Shown: positions 45,539 to 55,882, numbered from the stretch's first letter. The stretch is 64,000 bases of DNA from Ligilactobacillus ceti DSM 22408 (GCF_000423245.1 NZ_KE383993.1:163259-227258), one strand, 5' to 3'. Numbers and translations are program-made. Notes: generated by a model from the letters alone, not told the origin.

Positions 45539-47962
45539 GTGTGTCAGTATGCTCAAGTTATTGTCGATGTACCCACTCGACAAACGAACCAACCATATAC
45601 TTATAAAATACCTGCCGCTTATCAAGGTGAAATTAAACCCGGAATGCGCGTGATAGTGCCATTCGGGAAAGGCGGTCGGAAAATTCAAGGTTTCGTAGTC
45701 GGATTAATCGGGCCTGAAGAATTAATTTATGAAGAACATTTGTTGAAAACTTTAATTCAACCACTTGATTTCACACCTGTTTTGAATCAAGAAGCTTTAC
45801 AATTAGCGGATTGGTTAGCAGAAACGACTTTTGCTTTTAAAATCAGTTGTTTACAAGTAATGTTGCCTAATGTAATGCGAGCTAGTTATCATAAAACAAT
45901 TCGCTTGTTAGATCAGGATGTACCCGTTGAAATTAAAGCCTTATTTCAAAAGCAAAATGAAATTCCCTATGATGATGTGACCGATGCGAAACTATTACGC
46001 CAATTAGTGAAATTACGCCAAGCTAATAAAGTTGAAATTGTTTATCATGTTAAAGATCGGGCGCAAAAGAAAATGGTAACTGCTATTCAAAAACAAGTTA
46101 CCAATGAAGAAATTGTTAGTTTAAAAACACAAATCCCTAAAAATGCCGTGAAACAAGCACAATTACTCGATTTTTTAGCGAGTGTTTCTCAAACAACAAT
46201 TTTACAAAGTGAAGCCCAAGTCCAATCGGGCTTAACGGCAGCTGATTTTAAAACAGGTGCTAAAAAAGGTTGGTTAAAACAAATTAAAGTCGAAAAATAC
46301 CGGGATCCATATGCTGACACAGAATTTAAAACAACGATTCCTAAATCACTAACACCTAGTCAAACAACAGCGGTTCAATCTGTGACACAAGCCATGTTGC
46401 AGCAACAAGCAGAAACGTACTTATTACAAGGTGTGACTGGCAGCGGCAAGACAGAAGTTTATCTGCAAATTATTGCCGAAGCATTGGCACAAAAGAAAAC
46501 GGCTTTAATGTTAGTGCCAGAAATTTCTTTAACACCACAAATGGTGCAACGAGTTCGTTCCCGATTTGGTCAACAAGTCGCGGTTTTACACAGTGGTTTG
46601 TCTGATGGAGAAAAATATGATGAATGGCGCCGTGTGGAAGAAAAACAAGCTCAAGTTGTTGTGGGGGCACGTTCAGCCGTGTTTGCACCGTTAGAAAACT
46701 TGGGTGTTATTATTATGGATGAAGAACATGAAAGCAGTTATAAACAAGATGAAATGCCACGTTACCATGCACGTGATGTGGCGATTTGGCGGAGTCAGTA
46801 TCATGGTTGTCCAGTGGTGCTCGGAAGTGCGACACCTGCTTTAGAAACAAGAGCTCGCGCCCAAAAAGATGTCTATCATTGGTTACAAATGCCAGATCGC
46901 ATTAATGGACAAGCGATGCCACCAGTAAAATTGGTCGATATGCGAGAAGCTTTAAAAGAAGCGCCTGCGCCGGATATTTCACAAGAATTATTAACGGCTA
47001 TCAAACAACGACTAGCTAAAAAGGAACAAGTTGTTTTAATGTTAAACCGACGAGGGTATTCTTCTTTTATGTTATGTCGGGAATGTGGCTTTGTTTTGAA
47101 ATGTCCTAATTGTGATATTTCATTGACATTGCATATGGATACGCATTCGATGAAATGTCATTATTGTGGTCATGAAGAAGCAATTCCGCAAACTTGTCCA
47201 CAATGTCAAAGTCGAAAAATTAAATATTATGGAACCGGAACGCAAAAAGTTCAAGAAGAGCTCGCTAAATTGTTACTAACTGCGCGCGTTTTAAGAATGG
47301 ATGTCGATACGACGCGGCGCAAAGGTGCTCATGAAAAAATCTTACAACAATTTGGCAATCATGAAGCTGATATTTTATTAGGGACGCAAATGATTGCGAA
47401 AGGGTTGGATTTTCCGGATGTAACCTTAGTTGGAGTTTTGAATGCTGATACAGCTTTAGGACTGGCCAATTATCGTGCTAGTGAAACGACTTTCCAATTG
47501 TTAACGCAAGTTAGCGGTCGTGCTGGACGTGCCGATAAAAAAGGTGAAGTTATCGTGCAAACTTATAATCCGGAACATTATGCGATTCAATGGGCTCAAG
47601 CGCATGATTATGAAAGTTTTTATCGTAAAGAAATGCAAGTGCGCCATTTATTAGGCTATCCACCATATTATTTCACCATTAAAATCACGGTGAGTGGGAA
47701 TGATCAATTAAGTGCATCGAAGAAAATTCATGAAATTTATCGTGAACTCCAAACTGTGTTAAGTAAAGATGCTTTAATGTTAGGACCAACACCACAACAA
47801 ATTATGCGGATTAATAATCGTTATTATTTCCAATTAGTTATTAAATATAAATTTGAAAAAAATCTCGAGCAATATTTAAAAAATCTCTTAGTAAAAAGTC
47901 AAACAGATGAAAAAGCGGGAATCAAGTTAGTAATTGATCGGAATCCGTTAAACTTTATCTAA
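45539..47962 (+). CDS. priA: Primosomal protein N' (replication restart helicase PriA)
   Basis: PriA reloads the replisome at stalled forks. The 807-residue protein has an N-terminal DNA-binding part, Walker A GVTGSGKTEVY, the DEEH box MDEEHES, and eight zinc-binding cysteines in CRECGFVLKCPNC...CHYCGHEEAIPQTCPQC. These are followed by the C-terminal helicase motifs GLDFPDVTLVGVLNAD and QVSGRAGR. The start is GTG at 45539, nine bases behind AGGAGGTC; an ATG nearby is out of frame. Confidence 0.95.
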   Translation: MCQYAQVIVDVPTRQTNQPYTYKIPAAYQGEIKPGMRVIVPFGKGGRKIQGFVVGLIGPEELIYEEHLLKTLIQPLDFTPVLNQEALQLADWLAETTFAFKISCLQVMLPNVMRASYHKTIRLLDQDVPVEIKALFQKQNEIPYDDVTDAKLLRQLVKLRQANKVEIVYHVKDRAQKKMVTAIQKQVTNEEIVSLKTQIPKNAVKQAQLLDFLASVSQTTILQSEAQVQSGLTAADFKTGAKKGWLKQIKVEKYRDPYADTEFKTTIPKSLTPSQTTAVQSVTQAMLQQQAETYLLQGVTGSGKTEVYLQIIAEALAQKKTALMLVPEISLTPQMVQRVRSRFGQQVAVLHSGLSDGEKYDEWRRVEEKQAQVVVGARSAVFAPLENLGVIIMDEEHESSYKQDEMPRYHARDVAIWRSQYHGCPVVLGSATPALETRARAQKDVYHWLQMPDRINGQAMPPVKLVDMREALKEAPAPDISQELLTAIKQRLAKKEQVVLMLNRRGYSSFMLCRECGFVLKCPNCDISLTLHMDTHSMKCHYCGHEEAIPQTCPQCQSRKIKYYGTGTQKVQEELAKLLLTARVLRMDVDTTRRKGAHEKILQQFGNHEADILLGTQMIAKGLDFPDVTLVGVLNADTALGLANYRASETTFQLLTQVSGRAGRADKKGEVIVQTYNPEHYAIQWAQAHDYESFYRKEMQVRHLLGYPPYYFTIKITVSGNDQLSASKKIHEIYRELQTVLSKDALMLGPTPQQIMRINNRYYFQLVIKYKFEKNLEQYLKNLLVKSQTDEKAGIKLVIDRNPLNFI

Positions 47963-47987
47963 TTCAAAAAAGGAAGTGGAGTAATTA

Positions 47988-48944
47988 ATGACTTCAATCG
48001 TATTTATGGGAACACCGCAATTTGCGGCACCAATTTTAAGCAGTTTAATCGCACAAGGTTATGATGTGAAAGCTGTTGTTACACAACCAGATCGCCGTGT
48101 CGGACGGAAAAAAGTTCTAACACCAACACCAGTGAAACAAGTTGCTTTAGAACATGATTTATTAGTTTTACAACCACAAAAATTAAGCGGTAGTCCAGAA
48201 ATGGAACAAATCATCGCTTTAGAACCAGATTTGATTATTACAGCGGCTTATGGTCAATTTTTACCAACTAAACTATTAGCTGCTGCACAAATCGCTGCTA
48301 TTAATGTCCATGGTTCTTTATTACCAAAATATCGTGGTGGAGCACCAATTCAATATGCGATTAAAAATGGTGATCCGACAACGGGTGTCACAATTATGTA
48401 CATGGTAAAAGAAATGGATGCTGGTGATATGTTAGCGAAAGTGGAATTACCAATTGGGGCAACTGATGATGCGGGAACAATGTTTGAAAAATTAAGTCTT
48501 GCAGGACGTGATTTATTAAATGAAACATTACCAAAACTCATTGCTGGAGAAATTACACCAGTGGCCCAAGATCCAGCTTTAGTCACTTTCTCGCCAACTA
48601 TTCAACCGGCTGAAGAAGAATTACATTTAAGTCAAACAGCTCAAGAACTTGATTGGCAAATTCGGGCTTTACGTCCAGCACCAGGTGCATATTTTGCTGA
48701 TTTCAAAGGTAAACGGATGAAGCTATGGGATATTCAACCTTTAGCTGAAACAACTGATTTAGCTGCTGGCCAAGTTGTTGAAGTGACGAAAAAAGGCTTG
48801 AAAATCGCCGCTGCAGATCAAACAGTTTATGCGATTCAAGAATTACAACCAGCTGGTAAACCTAAAATGGCAATTCAAGCATATTTAAACGGAATGGGAC
48901 AAGGTCTAAAAGTAGGCCAACAGGTTATTACAGATGAAAAATAA
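47988..48944 (+). CDS. fmt: Methionyl-tRNA formyltransferase
   Basis: Fmt formylates initiator Met-tRNA with 10-formyl-THF. The N-terminal VFMGTPQFAAPIL and the catalytic block NVHGSLLPKYRGGAPIQYAI are diagnostic. The C-terminal OB-like domain is complete. Length is 318 residues. The end overlaps rsmB by 11 bases. Confidence 0.97.
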   Translation: MTSIVFMGTPQFAAPILSSLIAQGYDVKAVVTQPDRRVGRKKVLTPTPVKQVALEHDLLVLQPQKLSGSPEMEQIIALEPDLIITAAYGQFLPTKLLAAAQIAAINVHGSLLPKYRGGAPIQYAIKNGDPTTGVTIMYMVKEMDAGDMLAKVELPIGATDDAGTMFEKLSLAGRDLLNETLPKLIAGEITPVAQDPALVTFSPTIQPAEEELHLSQTAQELDWQIRALRPAPGAYFADFKGKRMKLWDIQPLAETTDLAAGQVVEVTKKGLKIAAADQTVYAIQELQPAGKPKMAIQAYLNGMGQGLKVGQQVITDEK

Positions 48945-50274
48945 TATTAAACAAACACCGCGTTATTTAGCGGTGGAACTTTTAACTAAGATTGAAAAAC
49001 AAGGAACTTATTCTAATCTCGGTTTAAATCAAACAATTCAAAAACATAATTTAAGCAAAAAAGATGTTAATTTATTGACGACTTTAGTTTATGGTGTGAT
49101 TCAACATCAATTAACATTGGAATTTTGGTTGAAACCATTTATTAAGAACCCGAAAAAATTACAACCCTGGGTTAAACAATTGTTATATACCGCGCTTTAT
49201 CAAATGCAATATTTGGATAAAATTCCCAAACGGGCGATTTTTAATGAAACAATTGAAATCGCTAAAGTTAAAGGTCATGCTGGAATTCGTAAATTTGTGA
49301 CAGGTATTTTGCATACAATCGATCGAGAAGGACTTCAAGATCCAAATGCTATTGCTGATCCTAATGAACGGATGAGTATTTTAACAAGTACACCATTATG
49401 GTTAGTGCAAGAATTAACCAAAGAAGTCGGTGTGGCTAAGATGACAACGATTCTTGAATCAATTAATCAATCACCAACACAAACAGTTCGTTATAATCGA
49501 CAATTAACGTCATTAGACGACTTGAAACCAGCTTTGGAAGCAGAAGGGTTCACGATTGAAGAAAGTCCTGTAACACCAGCTGCTTTGCATTTAAACGGTA
49601 AGTTTATTCCAAGTAGTCAAGCTTTTGCAGCAGGGCAAATTATTATCCAAGATGAAAGTGCTATGTTAGCTGTAGAAGCGATGGATTTACAAGGTGATGA
49701 AGCTGTTTTAGATGCTTGTGCGGCTCCAGGTGGGAAAACAACGCAGATTGCGAGTTACTTAACAACTGGCCAAGTGACAGCGCTAGATATTCATAAACAT
49801 AAAGTTAAATTAATTGCTGAAAATGCTAAACGTGGTCAAGTAGCAGATAAAGTGGTAGCTGTGAATTTAGATGCGCGGGAAAGTTTAACAAAATTCGGCG
49901 CTGAAAAATTCGATAAGATTTTAGTTGATGCGCCTTGTTCTGGAATTGGCTTAATGCGTCGAAAACCAGAAGTTAAATATGAAAAAACTTTGGCGGATTC
50001 CCAAAATCTTCATCGTGTGCAAGTTGGTATTTTAAATGCTGTAGCACCAACTTTGAAAAAAGGTGGTTGCTTAACATATAGTACATGTACAATTTTAGCG
50101 GAAGAAAATCAGGCAGTAATCGATGAGTTCTTGCAACAAAATCCTGATTTTATCCAAGTTAAAACACCAAGTTTAAATAATTTGAAAGCAGATCGAACAG
50201 AATTAGGTTTAACAATTTATCCTGATGATTATTTATCGGATGGATTTTTCATCGCAAGTTTACAAAAGAAATGA
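48934..50274 (+). CDS. rsmB: 16S rRNA m5C967 methyltransferase RsmB
   Basis: RsmB methylates C967 of 16S rRNA. An N-terminal NusB-like domain (about 1-140) is followed by a SAM methyltransferase with DACAAPGGKTTQIA, VDAPCSGIGLMRRKPE and the catalytic cysteine in LTYSTCTI. It belongs to the fmt-rsmB-stp-prkC series common to Firmicutes. Length is 446 residues. Confidence 0.95.
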   Translation: MKNNIKQTPRYLAVELLTKIEKQGTYSNLGLNQTIQKHNLSKKDVNLLTTLVYGVIQHQLTLEFWLKPFIKNPKKLQPWVKQLLYTALYQMQYLDKIPKRAIFNETIEIAKVKGHAGIRKFVTGILHTIDREGLQDPNAIADPNERMSILTSTPLWLVQELTKEVGVAKMTTILESINQSPTQTVRYNRQLTSLDDLKPALEAEGFTIEESPVTPAALHLNGKFIPSSQAFAAGQIIIQDESAMLAVEAMDLQGDEAVLDACAAPGGKTTQIASYLTTGQVTALDIHKHKVKLIAENAKRGQVADKVVAVNLDARESLTKFGAEKFDKILVDAPCSGIGLMRRKPEVKYEKTLADSQNLHRVQVGILNAVAPTLKKGGCLTYSTCTILAEENQAVIDEFLQQNPDFIQVKTPSLNNLKADRTELGLTIYPDDYLSDGFFIASLQKK

Positions 50275-50284
50275 GGCGATCAAA

Positions 50285-51031
50285 ATGATCGAAGTTCACT
50301 ATCAAAGTGATATCGGAAAAGCACGTGATACGAATGAAGATTATGTCGGCGTTTTTACAAGTCAAAGTAAAGCGCAACTCTTATTAGTAGCTGATGGCGT
50401 TGGTGGGATGCAAGGTGGCGAAGTTGCTTCGGAAATGACGGTTGAAACCATGGGTGAATATTTTGAAAAATCACATTTTACAACGGCGCAAACAGCTTTA
50501 ACTTGGTTAGAAGAAGCGATTACGAAAGTTAATCAAGCAGTGAAACAACGCTCGCAAGATTATTTTGATTTACGGGGCATGGGAACAACTTTAGTAGCTC
50601 TGTTGTTCGTTGAAAATCAAGTTGTTGTAGCACATATTGGTGATAGTCGGGCATATTTATTACGCCAGCAACGATTTTCACCACTCACTCAAGATCATAC
50701 CTTCGTTTCACAAATGGTGCGTCTTGGTGAAATGAGTGAAGAAGAAGCCAAAAAACATCCGAAACGTCACTGGGTTACACGAGCGGTTGGTGTGGAAGCA
50801 GAAGTTGAATTTGATTATGATGTGCAGACAGTTCAACCTGGCGATCGTTATTTATTATGTTCCGATGGGTTAACGAATTTGTTAACTCCTTCAGCGATTA
50901 AACATATTTTATTAGAACCATTAACTTTAGCAGATCAATGCCAAGCTTTAATTGATTTAACGAATCAAGCGGGTGGAACGGATAATATTACAGTGCTATT
51001 AGCGGCTGTGCCAAATGAGGTGAAATCATGA
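50285..51031 (+). CDS. stp: PP2C-type serine/threonine phosphatase Stp
   Basis: Stp removes phosphate from PrkC and its targets. The PP2C metal-binding motifs are RDTNEDYVG, LVADGVGGMQGGE, GDSRAYLL, CSDGLTNLL and GGTDNITV. I use the ATG at 50285 behind TGAGGCG; the open frame upstream lies in the end of rsmB. The product has 248 residues. It overlaps prkC by four bases. Confidence 0.95.
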   Translation: MIEVHYQSDIGKARDTNEDYVGVFTSQSKAQLLLVADGVGGMQGGEVASEMTVETMGEYFEKSHFTTAQTALTWLEEAITKVNQAVKQRSQDYFDLRGMGTTLVALLFVENQVVVAHIGDSRAYLLRQQRFSPLTQDHTFVSQMVRLGEMSEEEAKKHPKRHWVTRAVGVEAEVEFDYDVQTVQPGDRYLLCSDGLTNLLTPSAIKHILLEPLTLADQCQALIDLTNQAGGTDNITVLLAAVPNEVKS

Positions 51032-53019
51032 AAGAAGGCTATATTTTAAATGGTCGGTATCGTATTTTACGCTCTTTAGGCGAAGGTGGGATGGCAAATG
51101 TTTATCTGGCGTATGATTTGATTTTAAAACGGGAAGTTGCAGTGAAAGTTTTACGGCTTGATTTACGTGATGATCCAGTTGCGATTCGCCGTTTCAAAAG
51201 AGAAGCACTTTCACTTGCTGAATTAGATAATCCTTATGTCGTTAATATTTATGATGTTGATGAGTATGATGGGATGCAGTATTTGGTGATGGAATATATT
51301 AATGGGATGAATTTGAAACAATATTTGAAACGAAATCATCCGTTAATGTTGCCACGTGTGGTGGAATTAATGAATCAAATCTTAATTGCCGTTCAAGCTG
51401 CGCATGATAATAATATTATTCACAGGGATTTAAAACCGCAAAATATCTTAATCGATGAATTCGGCGATGTGAAGATTACCGATTTTGGAATTTCGGTGAT
51501 TTCCGAAAGTACGATGACGAAAACAAATACTTTGATGGGATCAGTTCATTATATTTCTCCAGAACAAGTTCATGGTCAAATGGCTACCAAACAATCTGAT
51601 ATTTATGCTTTAGGGATTATTTTGTATGAGTTGTTAACGGGAGATGTACCATTCAAAGGGGAAAATGCTTTAGCGATTGCAATGAAACATTTCCACGAAG
51701 AAATCCCTACGATTCGTAATTTGAACCCGAATGTGCCACAAGCGTTAGAAAATGTGGTGCTTAAAGCTACGGCGAAAAATGTTAGTAACCGTTATTTAAG
51801 CGCAAGAGAAATGCAAGAAGATTTAGTGTTAGCTTTGGAACCAAGTCAAGCAGATGTTCCTAAATGGGAACCAATCTTATATAGTGATGATGCAACTAAA
51901 GTTTTGCCAAAGTTCACGAATGATTTATTGACGGAACAAGCAGCACACACACAACTCGATCCAGAACAAACGCAAGTCTTACCAACACCAAGTCAAGCTG
52001 ATACTAGTTTGGTGACTGATGATGCAGCCGATGAAGCTGATAAAATAGTTAAGAAAAAGCATTCTAAACGCCGGATCTGGAGTGCGGTCTTGTTAGTGGT
52101 TTTAATGGTGATTATGGGAATATTTATGTATAATCATTTACCGATTCGGGTGAGCGTTCCTGATGTGAGTGGTTTAACGCAAAAAGAAGCGATTGCTAAA
52201 TTAAAAGACGCTGATCTTGAAGTAGGTACAACGAAGAAAGTTTTCGATGATAAAATTAAAAGTGGTAAAGTTATCAAAACGAATCCAAGTGTGCATGAAA
52301 AAGTGAAACGTGATGCTAAAATTGATTTGATCTTATCAAAAGGACCAAGTAAACAAGAATTCGGTGACTATCATGGTGAAGATTATACTGATGTGGCTAA
52401 AGAACTCCGCAAAAAAGGTGTGAAAGTCAGTCAAAATAAAGTCTACTCAGATAGTGAACCGGTGGGTAAAATTGTGGATCAAAGTATTTTAGCTGATGAA
52501 GTTGTGAACTTTGCCAAAACAAGTGTGGTGTTCGATGTGAGTCAAGGACCAAAACAAATTTTAGTCCGTGATTTAATGAATTACACAGAAGATGCGGTGA
52601 AATTATACGCTGAAAAATTAGGCCTGGATTTACACATTAAACGTATTACTAGATCACAACAACCACCTGGCGTTGTGATGGCCCAAGAACCTTATGCTGG
52701 TGCACCAATTCGGACGGGTGGCAGTTTATATGTCACAATTAGTGAGGCACCAAAAGAAGAACCGAGTGAAACACCGGTTAAGGCGCAAGATTTTACAATT
52801 AAAGTATTGTTACCAGCTCGTTCAGGTAAGAAAAATAATATTAAGATTTATTTAGAAGATGATGATCATAGTTTGAAAACTGTATATCAAAACTTCATAA
52901 TTAATCAAGATACAGAATTTGATTTACCATTTACATTGAAACCAGGGCACAAAGGTAAATATAAGATTACGCGGGATGGCAAAGTTTTATTACAAGATAA
53001 TGCCGTTTCAGCCCCTTAA
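51028..53019 (+). CDS. prkC: Serine/threonine protein kinase PrkC/StkP with PASTA domains
   Basis: A membrane kinase that senses cell-wall fragments. The cytoplasmic kinase (about 1-270) has GEGGMANVYLAYD, VAVKVL with the ATP lysine, IHRDLKPQNILI and DFGIS. A basic stretch precedes one membrane helix (about 350-370). Outside lie three PASTA repeats, the first opening VPDVSGLTQKEAIAKL, and an extra C-terminal domain of about 85 residues that I do not recognise. Length is 663. It is paired with stp. Confidence 0.94.
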   Translation: MKEGYILNGRYRILRSLGEGGMANVYLAYDLILKREVAVKVLRLDLRDDPVAIRRFKREALSLAELDNPYVVNIYDVDEYDGMQYLVMEYINGMNLKQYLKRNHPLMLPRVVELMNQILIAVQAAHDNNIIHRDLKPQNILIDEFGDVKITDFGISVISESTMTKTNTLMGSVHYISPEQVHGQMATKQSDIYALGIILYELLTGDVPFKGENALAIAMKHFHEEIPTIRNLNPNVPQALENVVLKATAKNVSNRYLSAREMQEDLVLALEPSQADVPKWEPILYSDDATKVLPKFTNDLLTEQAAHTQLDPEQTQVLPTPSQADTSLVTDDAADEADKIVKKKHSKRRIWSAVLLVVLMVIMGIFMYNHLPIRVSVPDVSGLTQKEAIAKLKDADLEVGTTKKVFDDKIKSGKVIKTNPSVHEKVKRDAKIDLILSKGPSKQEFGDYHGEDYTDVAKELRKKGVKVSQNKVYSDSEPVGKIVDQSILADEVVNFAKTSVVFDVSQGPKQILVRDLMNYTEDAVKLYAEKLGLDLHIKRITRSQQPPGVVMAQEPYAGAPIRTGGSLYVTISEAPKEEPSETPVKAQDFTIKVLLPARSGKKNNIKIYLEDDDHSLKTVYQNFIINQDTEFDLPFTLKPGHKGKYKITRDGKVLLQDNAVSAP

Positions 53020-53051
53020 TATATGCAGCAACAGAAAGGAAGTTTGCTAAT

Positions 53052-53936
53052 TTGGTAAAAGGACAAATCCGCCAGTCATTGAGTGGATATTATGATATTT
53101 TCGCAGATGGAAAAGAATATCGCACACGTGCGCGCGGAAATTTTCGCAAGAAGAAAACAACACCTTTAGTCGGCGATTGGGTCGAATTCAAGGCGGAAAA
53201 CCAACAGGAAGGGTACGTTTTAGAAGTTTATCCTCGGAAAAACGAATTAATTCGCCCACCAGTTGCGAATGTTGATATTGGAATCGTCGTAACAGCTTGT
53301 AAAGAACCAAAATTCTCCACCAACTTATTGGATCGTCAGTTGATTATGTTGGAAACTAATAATATTAAACCAGTTTTATATTTTTCCAAAGCTGATCTGT
53401 TAACACCAGAAGAATTAACAAAATTACAAAGTATTGTGGCTTACTATTCACAATATTATCCTTGTTATGTACCGCTGCCTGAGAATGAATCAGAAGTTTT
53501 AGCTGAGATGTTAGGCGCATTGCATCAACAAGTAATTGTGATTATGGGCCAAACAGGTGCCGGAAAATCAACGTTCTTGAATAAAGTGAAACCGGAATTG
53601 AATTTGGAAACAGGTGAGATTTCTAAAGCGTTGAGCCGTGGTCGCCATACAACGAGAAAAGTTACTTTATTACCAATTGGCGATAACTTGATTGCTGATA
53701 CACCAGGCTTTTCATCATTTGAAATCTTAGATATTACCAAAGAAGAATTACCTTTGATGTATCCAGACTTTGTAAAAGTACAAGATGAATGTAAATTTAG
53801 AGGTTGTTTACATGTTAAAGAACCAAAATGTGCTGTGAAAAATGCCGTGAAAAGTGGTACAATTTTAGACAGTCGTTATGAAAATTATTTACAATTTCAT
53901 GAGATGATTATTAATCAAAAACCAAAATATAAATAG
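53052..53936 (+). CDS. rsgA: Small ribosomal subunit biogenesis GTPase RsgA
   Basis: RsgA checks late 30S maturation. The N-terminal OB-fold is followed by a circularly permuted GTPase domain with the P-loop GQTGAGKSTFLN near residue 170 and DTPGFSSF. The C-terminal zinc site is CKFRGCLHVKEPKC. The start is a TTG (53052) behind AAAGGAAG. The length of 294 residues fits the family. The rsgA-rpe-thiN order is standard. Confidence 0.95.
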   Translation: MVKGQIRQSLSGYYDIFADGKEYRTRARGNFRKKKTTPLVGDWVEFKAENQQEGYVLEVYPRKNELIRPPVANVDIGIVVTACKEPKFSTNLLDRQLIMLETNNIKPVLYFSKADLLTPEELTKLQSIVAYYSQYYPCYVPLPENESEVLAEMLGALHQQVIVIMGQTGAGKSTFLNKVKPELNLETGEISKALSRGRHTTRKVTLLPIGDNLIADTPGFSSFEILDITKEELPLMYPDFVKVQDECKFRGCLHVKEPKCAVKNAVKSGTILDSRYENYLQFHEMIINQKPKYK

Positions 53937-53949
53937 AGGTGTCTTAATT

Positions 53950-54612
53950 ATGAAAATCGCTCCATCAATTTTAAGTGCTAATTTTGCAGAATTAGCTAAA
54001 GATGTTCAAGTTGTCGAAGAAGCCGGTGCTGAATATTTACACATTGATATTATGGATGGTCATTTCGTACCTAACTTAACTTTCGGTGCTAAATTAGTTA
54101 AAGATTTACGTCCTTATAGTAAAATGGTTTTCGATTGTCACTTGATGGTAGACAATCCTGAAGAAGTTATTCCTGATTATGTCGATGCTGGTGCTGATAT
54201 TATTGGTGTGCATTATGAAGCAACACCTCACTTACACCGTGCTTTAGATATGATTAAAAAAGCTGGCGTCAAAGCTGAAGTTGTTATCAACCCAGGAACA
54301 CCAGTTTCTGTTTTGAGTGAAGTTTTAGGCATGGTTGATCAAGTCTTAGTTATGACAGTTGATCCAGGCTTTGGCGGACAAAAATTCTTACCAGAAACAA
54401 TGGATAAAGTCCGTGAATTAGTTCGTATTCGTGAAGAAAAAGGCTACACATATGAAATTGAAGTCGATGGTGGCGTGAAAGATCACACAATCAAAGACTG
54501 TGCCGCAGCTGGCGTTGATGTCGCTGTAGCTGGTTCATATGTTTTCGATGCTGAAAACCCAGCAGAAAAAATTGATACATTACGCTTATCCGCAAACGAA
54601 GTGGAAATTTAA
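53950..54612 (+). CDS. rpe: Ribulose-phosphate 3-epimerase
   Basis: Rpe interconverts ribulose-5-phosphate and xylulose-5-phosphate. The 220-residue TIM barrel shows APSILSANFA, HIDIMDGHFVPNLTFG, MTVDPGFGGQKF and EVDGGV, which include the metal and catalytic residues. The ATG follows AGAGGTG. Confidence 0.97.
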   Translation: MKIAPSILSANFAELAKDVQVVEEAGAEYLHIDIMDGHFVPNLTFGAKLVKDLRPYSKMVFDCHLMVDNPEEVIPDYVDAGADIIGVHYEATPHLHRALDMIKKAGVKAEVVINPGTPVSVLSEVLGMVDQVLVMTVDPGFGGQKFLPETMDKVRELVRIREEKGYTYEIEVDGGVKDHTIKDCAAAGVDVAVAGSYVFDAENPAEKIDTLRLSANEVEI

Positions 54613-54614
54613 AA

Positions 54615-55268
54615 ATGGAACTTAATTTATTGGTTGGTGGACCTGTTAGTGACTTACCGGTAGATTTCATTTCTAAAATTCAAGCGATCCCAGGAGACTG
54701 GGTCGGTGCTGATCGCGGTGCGGTGCGTCTTTTAAAATGGGGAATCAAACCCGTGTTAGCGGTGGGAGATTTTGATTCAGCTAATGAAACTGAAGTCGCT
54801 GCCGTGGCACAAGCTTGTCCTAAAGCTGTGATTAATCCCGATAAAGTCGATGTGACTGATACAGAATTAGCGTTACGCTATATTTTAAAAGAGTATCCTC
54901 AAGTGCGCAAAGTCCGGATTTTTGGAGCAACAGGAGCCCGTTTAGATCAGTTTTTAGCGAATTTGTTTTTTGTTTTGAAACCTGAGTTCGCACCTTTAAT
55001 TAATAAGGTCGAAATTATTGATAAATGGAATCAGATTCAATTTTATACAGCGGGGGAATATGAACTCGAGAAAATGGCACAAATGCAGTACTTGGCGTTT
55101 ATTCCATTAACCGCGGTGCAAGAATTAACTTTAAAAGATCAAAAATATACTTTAGAACGACAAGATTTCGCTTATCCTATCTCATTATCTAGTAATGAAT
55201 TTGTCGGTCAGACGAGTCATTTCTCTTTTAAAAAAGGTGTGATTTGCGTTGTTCAAAGTCGTGATTAG
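54615..55268 (+). CDS. thiN: Thiamine diphosphokinase
   Basis: ThiN makes thiamine diphosphate from thiamine and ATP. Recognisable segments are GADRGAVRLLKWGIKPVLAVGDFDS, KVDVTDTELAL and FGATGARLDQFLANL. Length is 217 residues. It is the last gene of the conserved series; a terminator follows, and the accessory region begins. Confidence 0.93.
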   Translation: MELNLLVGGPVSDLPVDFISKIQAIPGDWVGADRGAVRLLKWGIKPVLAVGDFDSANETEVAAVAQACPKAVINPDKVDVTDTELALRYILKEYPQVRKVRIFGATGARLDQFLANLFFVLKPEFAPLINKVEIIDKWNQIQFYTAGEYELEKMAQMQYLAFIPLTAVQELTLKDQKYTLERQDFAYPISLSSNEFVGQTSHFSFKKGVICVVQSRD

Positions 55269-55299
55269 AAAAAGTCGTGTGTTTTCACACGGCTTTTTT
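55269..55299 (+). terminator. Terminator after thiN
   Basis: AAAAGTCGTGTG and CACACGGCTTTT arms around TTTT, ending in six Ts. Confidence 0.88.
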
Positions 55300-55401
55300 G
55301 TTTTTAGAAGGGATTAACTATCATGAAAAAAGCCGTATCTTTTGCAATTTCAGACTATTAGGATGAAAATAAAAGTGAAAAAGAGTTAAGGAGTGATAGA
55401 A

Positions 55402-55833
55402 ATGAAAGAAAGAATTTATTTAGATCGGAATGGTAAAACAGTTGAACCAGGGACGGTTGATAAAAAAGCCGGCATCTTATACGTGAAACAAGGAATTGTG
55501 ATTACAGAAGAAGATCAACATGATAAAGAATATATTGTTTCATTAGGTGCTTTGAAACCATTAGGTCGCATTAGTTGTTATTATAGTGCGGACAAGAAAA
55601 AGTATGATAGTTACTATATTGATAAGAAAACGGCCGTGATGACAGATATTGAACGTTACGCAACAAATGAACATGGTTTTGGCGATGAAGAATTGGCTCA
55701 AGCTATGCAAAAAGTAGTCCAAGAACCATATGCTTACATTATGGTGGAATGGGAAGATCCAGAATTGACTCAACATAAACAAAATTTCTTCAAACAAGAA
55801 TTCAAAAAAATCGAAGAAAGATTTAAAAAATAA
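55402..55833 (+). CDS. Hypothetical protein
   Basis: A 143-residue acidic/lysine-rich soluble protein of no family I recognise. I use the ATG at 55402 behind AAGGAGTG. It opens with ERIYLDRNGKTVEPGTV and ends in a helical charged stretch (FKQEFKKIEERFKK). Just upstream, a good ribosome site precedes a 12-codon frame (55323-55361, MKKAVSFAISDY) that may be a gene remnant or a leader peptide. It has its own terminator. Confidence 0.65.
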   Translation: MKERIYLDRNGKTVEPGTVDKKAGILYVKQGIVITEEDQHDKEYIVSLGALKPLGRISCYYSADKKKYDSYYIDKKTAVMTDIERYATNEHGFGDEELAQAMQKVVQEPYAYIMVEWEDPELTQHKQNFFKQEFKKIEERFKK

Positions 55834-55850
55834 TCAGCTATTAACTAATC

Positions 55851-55882
55851 AGCACTGAGCGCAAGTTCGGTGCTGTTTTTTT
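55851..55882 (+). terminator. Terminator after the 143-residue hypothetical gene
   Basis: AGCACTGA and TTCGGTGCT arms with a T-run. The next 220 bases up to the macro-domain gene hold no gene that I can support. Confidence 0.8.
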
